Origin: Halalkalibacter oceani
GTDB lineage: Bacteria; Bacillota; Bacilli; Bacillales; Bacillaceae_D
NCBI RefSeq assembly: GCF_023715705.1
Contig: NZ_JAMBOS010000013.1
Span: 1 to 64,000 of the forward strand
DNA length: 64,000 bases
Direction of reading: 5' to 3'
Shown one piece after another: positions 45,233 to 54,608 of the stretch. Within the stretch, counting starts at the first letter, position 1, and each line of letters opens with the position of its first letter. The translations under genes and the position numbers were made by a program. The notes under the pieces were generated by a model that was given only the letters and a program-made list of their open reading frames with translations, ran no database searches and had not been told where the DNA came from.

Positions 45233-46779
45233 CTGTCAGATCCGCTTTCTCTAATTTTGTCAGTATGGTTTAACAGCTTTGGACGTCTAATCATCTCCCA
45301 CATAGGGACGCGCACTAAATTATCTTTTTGATCGTTCATGTTAAACGGAGCCATCGGCGACATATACGGTACGCCGAACGAACGCAGGCTGCATAAGTGC
45401 AATGACAGGACGATACAGCCAATCGATACTCCAAATAGGCCGAAGCTCGCTGCCAGCCCCATCATTGGGAAGCGCAAAATCCGAAACGCGACTCCCATAT
45501 TAAAAGCAGGAATGACAAAGCTCGATATCGCCGTAATCGCGACGATAATTACCATCGAAGCTGAAACGAGCCCCGCTTCTACCGCGGCCAATCCGACCAC
45601 CAATGTCCCGACAATCGAGACGGCCTGTCCAATCGCCCGCGGCATGCGCAGGCCGGCTTCCCGGATAATTTCAAACGCCACTTCCATGATCAACGCTTCG
45701 ACGAATGCCGGAAAAGGAACCCCCTCACGTTGAGCATACAGGCTGATCAGCAACGTCGGCGGCAGCATCTCGTGATGGAAGGTCGTAATCGCAATGTACA
45801 ACGAAGGCCCGAGCAAAGAAATCATGAGCGTCATCAATCGTAAGATGCGAAGAAGCGTAATATAGTCAGAACGCTGGTAATAATCCTCAGGCACTTGATA
45901 AAACTCCGTGAACAACGAAGGGACGACTAAAGCAAACGGCGTCCCGTTAACAAGAATCGCCACTCTCCCTTCCAGAAGCTTCCCGGCAACTGCATCGGGC
46001 CGCTCGGTACTTGAAACGGTCGGGAACGGGGTAAAGGTCTCATCCTGAATCAGTTCTTCGACATAGCCGCTTTCTAAAATGGAGTCGACTTTAATCTTTT
46101 TCAGTCTTTCAAATACTTCTTTAACGATCCGTTTCTCCGCCAAATGTTCAATATAAATAACAGCGATATCCGTATTCGATCTTGTCCCGATTGCCAGGGA
46201 AACAATTCGCAGATCTGTCGTTCGCAGCCGCTGGCGAATCAATGCTGTATTTGTCCGCAAAACCTCCGTAAACGCATCGCGTGGCCCGCGAACAAGCACC
46301 TCCGTCTGTGATTCCGTAATCCCGCGCTCTTGATAAGACTTCGAATGAAGGACAAGCCCTTCGGCCACACCTTCTATTAACAGCAACGTATTGCCGGCCA
46401 GCAAGGCGCGGTAGCCGCTATCAAAATCCCGCACAGTTGTCATGTTACTGCTTGCCAGCCTCCCTTTGACCTTATCAAGCAGGTTCCGGGCTTCATTATT
46501 TTCCTTCTGGTCAAGCAGTGGAGTAATAATCGATTCTTCAATAAGCTCCGTATTGGTCAGCCCTTCGATATACATCAGCACAACTGGTATCGGAGTGACA
46601 TCGGCAATCGTAATTTCACGAAAGATGACATCATTATCATGGTGAAAGGTCTCCCGGATTTCAGCTGCATCAGCCTTCAGATCGCCTGTCAGTGCCGGAG
46701 AAGGCCGGTTCGTGTGCTCAGCCGGATCGCGGACTGTTTTTTCCGTGTTTGCTCGCTTTTTTTTCGAAAACAGCCGCAC
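45229..46779 (-). CDS. Spore germination protein, A subunit (GerAA type)
   Basis: 516 residues. A long soluble N-terminal part (~1-300) is followed by about five membrane helices with family motifs RSDYITLLRILRLMTL, PSLYIAITTFHHEMLPPTLL and YMSPMAPFN. In GerA receptors this subunit oligomerises into a germinant-gated ion channel. A GTG start is chosen because AAGGAGG lies 9 bases upstream; an ATG three codons earlier has no spacing from that site. First gene of the ger operon. Which germinant it senses cannot be told. Confidence 0.93.
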   Translation of the reverse strand: MRLFSKKKRANTEKTVRDPAEHTNRPSPALTGDLKADAAEIRETFHHDNDVIFREITIADVTPIPVVLMYIEGLTNTELIEESIITPLLDQKENNEARNLLDKVKGRLASSNMTTVRDFDSGYRALLAGNTLLLIEGVAEGLVLHSKSYQERGITESQTEVLVRGPRDAFTEVLRTNTALIRQRLRTTDLRIVSLAIGTRSNTDIAVIYIEHLAEKRIVKEVFERLKKIKVDSILESGYVEELIQDETFTPFPTVSSTERPDAVAGKLLEGRVAILVNGTPFALVVPSLFTEFYQVPEDYYQRSDYITLLRILRLMTLMISLLGPSLYIAITTFHHEMLPPTLLISLYAQREGVPFPAFVEALIMEVAFEIIREAGLRMPRAIGQAVSIVGTLVVGLAAVEAGLVSASMVIIVAITAISSFVIPAFNMGVAFRILRFPMMGLAASFGLFGVSIGCIVLSLHLCSLRSFGVPYMSPMAPFNMNDQKDNLVRVPMWEMIRRPKLLNHTDKIRESGSDR

Positions 46780-46864
46780 GCTCCTCATCCTCCTTAGCAC
46801 AAGTTATTTGCCCGTAGTTTGTTCTTATGCATACTAATTTATTCCTTTCCCGCATAAAAAAGAT

Positions 46865-46902
46865 GCTTTTCAAAAAGGAGTTTCTGCTCCTTTTTGAAAA
46901 GC
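46865..46902. terminator. 16-bp perfect stem-loop upstream of the ger operon
   Basis: GCTTTTCAAAAAGGAG and CTCCTTTTTGAAAAGC are perfect complements with a 6-base loop. It could insulate the ger operon from transcription coming from the right. Confidence 0.6.
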
Positions 46903-47786
46903 ACCGGGACCCAAGGTTCATGCAGGGTGACAAGCCTTCTTTGATTCAACTAAAGCAATCACTGATCTTCGGGAGAGCCTCCTTGCCGCTCCTCTTCATG
47001 CAGCAGGAAGTCTCGTATCGCAAAAAGATTGTATGCGTTCCTTCACGCCCTCTTACTCCCTTCGCATTTTTGCCGCCTCATCTTTATTTCTTCCATATCG
47101 CGGTCGGGAACAATGTGACGTTCTCTTTTAACATTGAGAACCCCACTTCGTTCGCACAACAAAATACTCTATCATATGAGAATTAATGATTAGAGCCGGG
47201 ATGCACTTCGCCCGTGCCGGGTGCCTAATAAAGTTTTTATAAACCGTATCGCACCTGATCGTTCTTCATACGGCATAGTCATAAGACGTCAGACCTGTCA
47301 GTTCCCATCAGGTCACGTCTTCAATGATTCCCGCCGGAATCCTAAAACGGTGTCCCCTTTCCGTCTCCGGTCACCAGCAACTTCTTACGCCCCTTTTACT
47401 TGGCATCATTCCTGTTTGAGCAGCAGTCGCCCCGCCACTGCCAGTATACTTGTTTCCCCTTTAATTACTTCATTTTTACCTGAGGTATCCCCTTACTCCT
47501 ACAGCATCTCCCGCACCATACTGTGTTAAACGTGACGCGAGCTTCGCCTCTCCGAATCCGCTGCCCCATCGGTCCGGTGACAACAAAAATCAGTATGCTG
47601 CCCTTGTGCAATCATCCGAATATCAAACAAATCGTCTCCCCCTTAATTCATGCCTAAGTATAAAGATCAGGTCTCTACATTATCTATACAAGTAGCCCAT
47701 AGACCCAAGACTTACCTCTCGTAAAATCAGCTGTATCCAGCCCGTCACAAATGACGCCCCTCCTCCATCCCCCGCCAGATCAAAAA
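46903..47786. other. Gene-poor structured region of about 0.9 kb
   Basis: No frame here has a family match I recognise or a good ribosome site; the one frame near 100 codons (from 47221) has a low-complexity, shadow-like translation. The minus strand shows a strong long stem (GACGT-ACCTG pairing with CAGGT-ACGTC, 47287-47321). Close by is GCCGTATGAAGA...ATACGGTT, loosely like a group II intron domain V. It could be a non-coding RNA or the eroded remains of a mobile element. Confidence 0.35.
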
Positions 47787-47820
47787 GCCCGAAAAGTGGC
47801 AAAATCCACCTTTCAGGCCC
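47787..47820 (-). terminator. Terminator of the response regulator gene
   Basis: On the minus strand GGGCCTGAAAGGTGG pairs with CCACTTTTCGGGC and is followed by TTTTTGAT. It starts about 50 bases after the stop codon. Confidence 0.75.
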
Positions 47821-47872
47821 GGGGGTGAAGGTATCTCAAAAAAGATGATTAAGACCTATGCCGTAAGACCCT

Positions 47873-49027
47873 TCATTTTGTTTTTATTTTCGCTTTTTTT
47901 TGCTTCCAGCGTTCGTACCATAATTGAATTACCTCACTCGGCTGTACTTCAAGCTCCCGCTTAAACCTTGATAATAATAAATAGTATTGGTCCTCGACAG
48001 CTGTCTTGGAACCAATCGCGTCATAGTACTTCATCAGCTCGAAATAACTGTCCTCCTCCAACGGAAACAGCTCCTGCATCCGTTCCGCCAAAATAATAGC
48101 GGACTCATAATCTCCTATTTCCTCGTAATACCCCATTACTTTTTCATAGTAATGACGCCACAAACGTCGCAGTTTTTCCCGTTTCGCCTCTGCCCACATA
48201 TAATCATAGACGCCGAGATAATCCTCCTCGTAGGCAGACAGCAGCTTTTCAAAGTGTTTTATCGTCTGAGGGTCCGGTTCTATCAATTGCTTAAGCTGCT
48301 CTTCCCATTCAAGATAATCAATTGTCATGTCCTCTCCAAGTTCCAATCTGTAGCTTCCGCCTAATTCCCGGCCGCTCTTAATCACGATTTCCGTTAATCC
48401 GGCCTGCTGCAAAGCCTGTCGAATATGATAAACCGTCGTATATAATTGCTGAAGGGCTCTTTCCGCATCGAAATCGGGCCATAGCAAATCAAGCAGCGTT
48501 CCTCTTTCAATGTACTTGCCGTGATGGTGAAGGAGGAAGGCAAATAACTCCTGTGCCTTTGCCGTTCGCCACTTTATCGACTTGCGCTCCTGCCCTGGCG
48601 CCTGGATCGTAAGCGGACCAAAGCAACGAAGCATGACTCCCTCCTTCTGCTGTCCCGTATTTTCGTTTAGCCGCTGCTGTAAACGTTCGACCGTTTTCTT
48701 CAAGCGCGGTAATCGTAACGGCTTCAGCAAATAATCAAAGGCAAACAATTCAAATGCTTCTATTGCATAGCGATCATACCCTGTGACAAATACAATCTCC
48801 ACCGCAGGCTGGACTTCCTAAATATGGGCGGCAAGCTCAAGACCGTTGATTTCAGGCATATGTATGTCAAGAAACACAATATCCGGGTTAAGCGTGCTAA
48901 CTTCTTCAAACGCCTGATGGACATTTAAATAGGTTTTGAGCACGTTAATTCCCTCAAACTCGGATTCGAGCATTTTTTTCAGTTGCTTCAACGGTAAATG
49001 TTCATCATCTATTAAAATTACATTCAC
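47873..49027 (-). pseudogene. Response regulator with SARP-type output domain, interrupted by TAG
   Basis: A 384-codon frame broken by a single in-frame TAG at codon 70 (48818-48820). Before the stop: receiver start VILIDDEH and phospho-Asp IVFLDIHMPEINGLEL. After it, in the same frame: EIVFVTGYD and the conserved Lys in YLLKPL, then a winged helix (LRCFGPLTIQ...WRTAKAQELFAFLLHHHGKYIER) and a tetratricopeptide-like BTAD domain. CAG to TAG would explain it. A GTG start near 49027 is preferred, with AAGGAGG about 10 bases upstream. It is divergent from a hybrid kinase, its likely partner. Confidence 0.85.
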
Positions 49028-49282
49028 TCGTGCCCCTCCTCCTTTCTTAATCTTCGTAATCTTCATTGTGTTCTCTATGTAACATATCATATAAGCAAAA
49101 TGAATTATTTGACTACGTTAATGAAACAAGATTCAAATTATTTATTTCACCGTATGAATCTCTTTGACACCTATGTAAAAATAGGTTACTTTTCATAATA
49201 AGCGGAATCCGCCTATTTGAATGTAAAACAGAACATCATTTTCACCCCCTTAATTCACATTTTCAAGAAATTGGGTGAAATG

Positions 49283-49387
49283 ATGAATAGAAAGAAAATC
49301 TTCCTTGTACTCGTTTTATTTCTTGTTTTTCTATCATGTATACGTTTGCTGTGGCTATCATTTATCGCGCTTCCTGAACATCACTAA
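49283..49387 (+). pseudogene. Detached N-terminal membrane segment of the hybrid kinase
   Basis: A 34-codon frame starting MNRKKIFLVLVLF, one hydrophobic helix with a basic N-terminus, ending at TAA (49385-49387). The next codons continue in the same frame, without interruption, into the kinase. This is the expected signal/anchor segment of a 7TMR-DISM sensor, cut off by one nonsense codon (CAA to TAA would explain it). Confidence 0.75.
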
Positions 49388-49399
49388 GCCGCTGACGGA

Positions 49400-52345
49400 G
49401 TGATGGACTTTCGTCTCAATGCGTTGCCGGATAACAGTACGATCGTCCTTGGTGGTGAATGGAACTTCGTTTCTGAACAACTGCTCAGCCAGATCGATGC
49501 TACCGCCCTATCCAGTAAGCGCACTCAACCCGTTCCAGGTGAATGGACCAATCGTGATACAAGCGACTCCTTTCAATATGGCACGTACCATATGCGACTG
49601 ATACTTGCTGAAGAAGATTTGTACAAAACATATGGAATACGTATTCCTTCTATCCGCTCTTCTTCCCAAGTCTTTATTAATGGCCATTTACTCGGCGGCT
49701 CCGGAATGCCTGCCGAAAGTCCAGATACATACATTGCCAAAAATGTTCCCTACTCCGTCTCCTTCTATGCCGATCAACCGGAAATTGATTTGTTCATCCA
49801 GGTTGCGCACGGTTCCCTTGACCCCAGACCCGGCGCTATTCAAAAAAATATTACGTTTGGATCTATGAAGGCTTTCACCCAAGAAAGCATTGTAAAAATC
49901 GGAAGCGAAATTATGCTGGCTGTCGTCTTTCTGATTCATGCCTTTTACGCCGGTACTCTTTACCTGCTTGGAGCAAAACAAAAAGTATTGCTTTACTTTA
50001 TGCTGCTCGCTTTCACTGCCACGTTTATGATATTCATTAGTGACAGCAAGCTCTTTTTTTCATTTGTTGATGTCAGTTATTCATGGCAAATTAGAATTTC
50101 GTTTCTCACTTATACGTGCGTCGCTTTGTTTTTGCTGCTGTTTTTTAAATATTTGCTGTCCAATTTTACACGCCATTGGATCTTTCATGTCATTCCCATC
50201 CTTTGGACTGGATATCTTTTTTATATCGTTTTTGCGCCGCTTGAAGCTGTTTTACAGTTCCGTATCGTCCTGTGGTTTATTTTGTTCATCCCGGTTTTGC
50301 TGATTATGAGCCAGCTTTTCCATATCATTTCGAATAAGATAGAGGACACCGTTTTCCTGCTTCTCGGCACGGCCGCAATTATGAATAATATTGTCTGGGC
50401 TCTGCTAACGATCAGAACGGGGCTGGAGCTTCCGTTTTATCCATTTGATTTATTATTTGTGATCATTTTTTTGTCCTCGTTCTGGTTCAAGCGCTATTTT
50501 CGCGACGCGGAGAGAACGGTAAAATTATCGGAGGAGCTGCGAAAAGCCAATCAGCAAAAGGATGAATTCCTTGCTACGACATCACATGAGCTGCGTAATC
50601 CTTTACACAGCATCGTCATGATCGCCGAGCATTTATTGCATGCAGAAAAGAATCTTAGTCCGAACAGTAAGCAGAACGTAAACATCCTGCTTCAAGTAAG
50701 CCGGAGAATGACACTCCTTTTGGATGATTTACTGGACTTCACCCGATTAAAGAATAAGCAGCTCAGACTGCAAGTAAGCCCGGTAAAGGTCACTCCAGTC
50801 GTAACAGGTGTTCTGGATATGCTTCGCATTATGGCTGATGGAAAACCGATTCGCTTTGTTTCTCAAGTCGATGACCGTTTTCCGCCTGTTAAAGCTGATG
50901 AACACCGCCTGATTCAAATTTTGTTTAATCTCGTTCACAATGCGATGAAATATACCGATGAGGGAACAATTACGATTTCCGCATCCATTGTAGGGGAGTA
51001 CGCTTATATTAGTGTGAAAGACACAGGTACAGGAATCGATAAGGCCATGCAAAAAAAAATGTTTGATGCTTATGAACAGGGAGATACCACCGCTGCTGTG
51101 GGAGCGGGAGGGATCGGGCTTGGCCTGACAATTTGCCGGCAGCTAGTAGAATTACACGGAGGAGAACTAACGGTCGTGTCAGAAAAAGGATATGGCTCGC
51201 TCTTCACCTTTTCACTACCGTTAGCGGGGCACCATCACGCCGGCTTCGAAGGCAGTGCTCATCCCGTTTCCATTTCAGCAAGTGACGAAATTGGCGCTGC
51301 AACAGAAGAACAGGCCGGCGCTGAAGGGGCGACGAGACCGTCCGCCACCAGTGCGGTCCATATTCTGATCGTCGATGATGACCCGGTTAATGTACGCATT
51401 ATGAAAAATACTCTTTCCTCTGATTCCGTTATAGTGACCACGGTCCGCAGCGGTCAGGAGGCGCTTTCTTTATTGCCGGTGCGCAACTGGGACCTTGTTA
51501 TTAGTGACGTGATGATGCCGCAGATGTCCGGCTATGAGCTGACTGCACTGATTCGTAAGCGGTTTACTGTAGCTGAATTGCCTGTCCTGCTTTTAACAGC
51601 CCGCGGCCGCCAGGAAGATATTCACACAGGCTTTCAGGCAGGGGCGAACGACTATTTGGCCAAGCCGGTCGACTCTGTAGAGCTGAAAGCCCGCGTCGAC
51701 ACTTTAATTCAAATTAAACAAACAACCGCTGAACACCTGCGGATGGAAGCGGCTTGGCTTCAGGCTCAAATTCAGCCTCACTTCCTTTTTAACACGTTGA
51801 ATACGATTTTAGCATTACTGGAATACGATCAGCCTAAGATGAAGGAAGTTTTCGAGGCCTTTATCCACTATTTACAAGCAAGCTTTGTCTTCGAAAATTC
51901 CAAGCACGTTATCCCGCTTGAACAGGAGCTTGAAATCGTCCGCTCTTATTTATTTATCGAGCAGGTGCGTTTCGGCTCTCGTCTGGAGGTCATTTGGGAG
52001 TGGGACGAGACGATTGACGTTCTGATCCCACCGCTTGCGATCCAAACGCTTGTTGAAAATGCCCTGACGCATGGTATTTTAAAGAAAATAAACGGAGGGA
52101 GCGTCCGTATTTCGATTAGCCGCAGGAAAACTGAGGCGCTGATCGCGATTGCCGATAATGGAGTCGGAATCCCCTTCCCTATCCTGAAGCAGCATCTGAG
52201 TGACACAAGACCGGATAAAGGCGGGGTCGGCCTGTATAATACGAATCGGCGTCTGAAGCAATTGTACGGACGAGGACTCTCCATTCAAACCCGCCCGGGC
52301 GAAGGGACTACCGTCTCGTTCCGCCTTCCGTTAAACAACGAGTAA
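49400..52345 (+). CDS. Hybrid histidine kinase with 7TMR-DISM sensor and two kinase modules
   Basis: 981 codons from the first start after the nonsense codon. Order: DISM extracellular jelly-roll domain (~1-150); seven membrane helices (~160-370); HisKA with phospho-His in TSHELRNPLH near residue 396; HATPase with DTGTGID and GGIGLGLTICRQL; receiver (HILIVDDDPVN, phospho-Asp in VISDVMMP, Lys in LAKPVD, ~650-770); a LytS-type kinase module with QIQPHFLFNTLNTILALL near 790; and a second HATPase with ADNGVGIP and KGGVGLYNTNRRLKQLYG. Without its first helix the sensor domain would no longer be anchored at its N-terminus. It probably phosphorylates the divergent SARP regulator. Confidence 0.85.
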   Translation: MMDFRLNALPDNSTIVLGGEWNFVSEQLLSQIDATALSSKRTQPVPGEWTNRDTSDSFQYGTYHMRLILAEEDLYKTYGIRIPSIRSSSQVFINGHLLGGSGMPAESPDTYIAKNVPYSVSFYADQPEIDLFIQVAHGSLDPRPGAIQKNITFGSMKAFTQESIVKIGSEIMLAVVFLIHAFYAGTLYLLGAKQKVLLYFMLLAFTATFMIFISDSKLFFSFVDVSYSWQIRISFLTYTCVALFLLLFFKYLLSNFTRHWIFHVIPILWTGYLFYIVFAPLEAVLQFRIVLWFILFIPVLLIMSQLFHIISNKIEDTVFLLLGTAAIMNNIVWALLTIRTGLELPFYPFDLLFVIIFLSSFWFKRYFRDAERTVKLSEELRKANQQKDEFLATTSHELRNPLHSIVMIAEHLLHAEKNLSPNSKQNVNILLQVSRRMTLLLDDLLDFTRLKNKQLRLQVSPVKVTPVVTGVLDMLRIMADGKPIRFVSQVDDRFPPVKADEHRLIQILFNLVHNAMKYTDEGTITISASIVGEYAYISVKDTGTGIDKAMQKKMFDAYEQGDTTAAVGAGGIGLGLTICRQLVELHGGELTVVSEKGYGSLFTFSLPLAGHHHAGFEGSAHPVSISASDEIGAATEEQAGAEGATRPSATSAVHILIVDDDPVNVRIMKNTLSSDSVIVTTVRSGQEALSLLPVRNWDLVISDVMMPQMSGYELTALIRKRFTVAELPVLLLTARGRQEDIHTGFQAGANDYLAKPVDSVELKARVDTLIQIKQTTAEHLRMEAAWLQAQIQPHFLFNTLNTILALLEYDQPKMKEVFEAFIHYLQASFVFENSKHVIPLEQELEIVRSYLFIEQVRFGSRLEVIWEWDETIDVLIPPLAIQTLVENALTHGILKKINGGSVRISISRRKTEALIAIADNGVGIPFPILKQHLSDTRPDKGGVGLYNTNRRLKQLYGRGLSIQTRPGEGTTVSFRLPLNNE

Positions 52346-52370
52346 CTGCAAGGATGCAAACTGCGATAGA

Positions 52371-52409
52371 GCCCTGGAAAAAAGGATGGCTTTCCCCTTT
52401 TCCAGGGCT
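52371..52409. terminator. Bidirectional terminator between kinase and sulfurtransferase
   Basis: GCCCTGGAAAAAAGG and CCCCTTTTCCAGGGC form a strong stem between two convergent genes. Confidence 0.8.
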
Positions 52410-52481
52410 TGAAGCAGTATAAATGAAGGTATGTGTGACATCGTTTCGCCTTCCATATAGGACACCACCGGGGTATGCCGC

Positions 52482-53327
52482 TTACGATTCTCCTTTAGCA
52501 ACCGGATTGTCTTGATAGGAAATCCAGTCACTCCAGCTCCCTGCATAAAGCTTCACGTTGGGAAAGCCCGATTTTTTCAGGGCAAGTACATTTGGACAAG
52601 CGGAAATTCCCGAGCCGCAGTAGACGACAATCTCTTTTTCTGATGGCAGTCCTGAAAAATGCTCCTTCAGTTCTTCTTCTTTCTTCCACGCTCCATCCTC
52701 AGTCAGAACCTCCTTCCAGAAGTAGTTCAAGGCACCCGGTATATGACCGCCTACCGGATCAATCGGCTCCTCCTCGCCCCGGTATCTCTTCGGTTCGCGC
52801 GAATCAATCAGTAAAATTTCATCATTATTAAGCGCCGCTTTGACATAGTCGGCGTCGACGACAGGCCACTCTGAATTCTGTCCGGCCTGAAAGGACTTTA
52901 CCGTCGGTTCAGGAACGTCGGTTGTCACCTCAAAGCCCGCTTCCTTCCATGCTGAAAAGCCACGATCAAGAATCGCCGCCTCCCGATGCCCGTGGCGCTT
53001 GAGCATCCACCATACTCTTGAGGCCATCATCCCGCCCTGGTCATCATAGATGACCACCTTTTTATCAGGGGCAATTCCCGCCTCACCAAACACTTTTTCC
53101 AACTTCCCACGCTCAGGCAACGGATGGCGGCCACCATGCTCTTTAACGGGAGCGGCCAGCTCTTTTCCGAGATTAAGAAAAATAGCGCCCGGCAGATGGC
53201 CTTTTTGATAGAGACGCTCTCCCGCCCCGCTGTCTGCCAGGTCATATCTCGCATCAATAAGAACAAATTCATCCGCATTTTCCTGTAAGCGGTCGTTCAA
53301 CCAGCTCACTGTTACAATCTCTTCCAC
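52482..53327 (-). CDS. Sulfurtransferase (tandem rhodanese, SseA-like)
   Basis: 281 residues in two rhodanese domains. The N-terminal domain is catalytically inactive: DARYDLADSGAGE, VVIYDDQGGMMASRVWW, with Asp in place of Cys. The C-terminal domain has LLIDSREPKRYRGEEEPIDPVGGHIPGA and the active-site loop YCGSGISAC. It transfers sulfur from thiosulfate or 3-mercaptopyruvate to a thiophile; cytoplasmic. A GTG start is used; the site before it is weak. Confidence 0.9.
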   Translation of the reverse strand: MEEIVTVSWLNDRLQENADEFVLIDARYDLADSGAGERLYQKGHLPGAIFLNLGKELAAPVKEHGGRHPLPERGKLEKVFGEAGIAPDKKVVIYDDQGGMMASRVWWMLKRHGHREAAILDRGFSAWKEAGFEVTTDVPEPTVKSFQAGQNSEWPVVDADYVKAALNNDEILLIDSREPKRYRGEEEPIDPVGGHIPGALNYFWKEVLTEDGAWKKEEELKEHFSGLPSEKEIVVYCGSGISACPNVLALKKSGFPNVKLYAGSWSDWISYQDNPVAKGES

Positions 53328-53513
53328 CTATCTCACTCTCCTCTCAGATTCCATCAAGTGATAGTTCTCTCTTTCCTGCTCAAACTCCTTTTCCTTCCCT
53401 TTCATTTCTTGCGATCCTTTACGCATCCGTCCACGCGAGCAAAAAAGTGAAACATTCCTCACTTCCGCGGCGTTTTATAGGAGAAGACGATAAGATGCTA
53501 TGGGAGGGTTACC

Positions 53514-54476
53514 ATGACGTACAAAAAAATTGTCGCAGCTGCCATTTTGACTTCTACTTTTGGATTGGCCGGCTGCGCCTCAGACATCGCCCCGGAAAAC
53601 ATCGCCACTGCCACGGAAGAAGAACAGCTTCCAATCAATGAGGAAACAGCATCCACTACGGAGCAGGTACAAGAATCTGACATCAGCGAAACATTTGAGG
53701 AAATGCTACTTGCCGAGACTCCCCCTTCTGAGGTCGCGGCCTACTTGCAGCAACATCTTTCTGACATTTCTCCGGAGGATGTTTCCGTGATGGTGCAGAA
53801 ATTCGAACAACACCAGCAAACGTATCTTCCACGCTTAGAGGAGAAATTCCATGACAGTGAGATTCAAATCGGAATTCATGAGCAGTTTGGTTTTACCCTA
53901 CCAACGGATGAAGAATTTGAAGAGGTCGAGAACGCGGAGGTAGCAGCCCTTCTTAGCGAAATGAAGGAGAATGGCTACAAGCTGGAAATGGCCGAAGGAA
54001 TGTACTTTCCGATTATTGATTACCGCTTTTACAATCCGTTTACGGAAAATGCCGCTGCTGACACCCAAGCCTATATTGAGCTGATGATTGCTGAATCAGA
54101 TCAGGTGCCGGCAAAGGACGCCGCCCTCGTCATCAGCTGGGAGTCCATTGTACAACGGGCAGTTAACCAGGAAGAATTCCTAAACGGCTTTCCCCAGTCC
54201 GGCTTTGCGAGCGAGGTAGCTGATTTATACGAAACATATATTATGTTTTTGCTATATGGCTTAAATAACACGCCGCTCTTTGACTATGACTCGCACACGA
54301 TTGACAGTGAAGCACTGGCCGCCTTCTCATCCATAGTTGAAAACGTTGAAGACAGCGAGACGATGAAGCTGTTGGATCAGTATCTCACCATCATTGAAGT
54401 GAACAACAATCAGTTAACGGATGAAGTGGAACAGTTCAGAACCGATTATATGGAAGCATTGCAGGAAGAACGCTGA
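53514..54476 (+). CDS. Uncharacterised lipoprotein
   Basis: 320 residues. Lipoprotein signal with lipobox LAGC at about residue 21. The mature part is very acidic and mostly helical, with a Glu-rich linker after the lipid-modified Cys and no motif I recognise. Such a negatively charged, secreted protein suits a moderately salt-adapted bacillus. GGGAGGG lies 5 bases before ATG. It stands alone between convergent terminators. Function unknown. Confidence 0.8.
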   Translation: MTYKKIVAAAILTSTFGLAGCASDIAPENIATATEEEQLPINEETASTTEQVQESDISETFEEMLLAETPPSEVAAYLQQHLSDISPEDVSVMVQKFEQHQQTYLPRLEEKFHDSEIQIGIHEQFGFTLPTDEEFEEVENAEVAALLSEMKENGYKLEMAEGMYFPIIDYRFYNPFTENAAADTQAYIELMIAESDQVPAKDAALVISWESIVQRAVNQEEFLNGFPQSGFASEVADLYETYIMFLLYGLNNTPLFDYDSHTIDSEALAAFSSIVENVEDSETMKLLDQYLTIIEVNNNQLTDEVEQFRTDYMEALQEER

Positions 54477-54528
54477 GGTAACACGCCCTCGCTTTTAGAA
54501 AGGCTCCGCTAGAAACCCGCCCGCAACT

Positions 54529-54562
54529 AGGCCTGGACCAAATCACCTTTTGGTCCAGGCCT
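54529..54562. terminator. Terminator after the lipoprotein gene
   Basis: AGGCCTGGACCAAA pairs with TTTTGGTCCAGGCCT and is followed by TTTTT. Member of the CCAAAAGG stem-loop family. Confidence 0.85.
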
Positions 54563-54608
54563 TTTTAAACGGACGTAGTGACTCCGTCCCCTGTATACGC
54601 TTTCAAAT

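Noticed and set aside
46800-46870. SigG promoter before the ger operon
   Set aside because: CATAAGA and GTATG elements exist, but none have the required spacing and sequence together.
47190-47520. Possible group II intron
   Set aside because: The domain V resemblance covers only the start and end of the motif; no reverse transcriptase frame and no complete 5'/3' boundary is visible. It is listed only as a possible relic.
47221-47529. Plus-strand frame of about 102 codons in the gene-poor region
   Set aside because: No ribosome site. The translation is Ser/Pro-rich without motifs, as expected for a chance frame opposite structured sequence.
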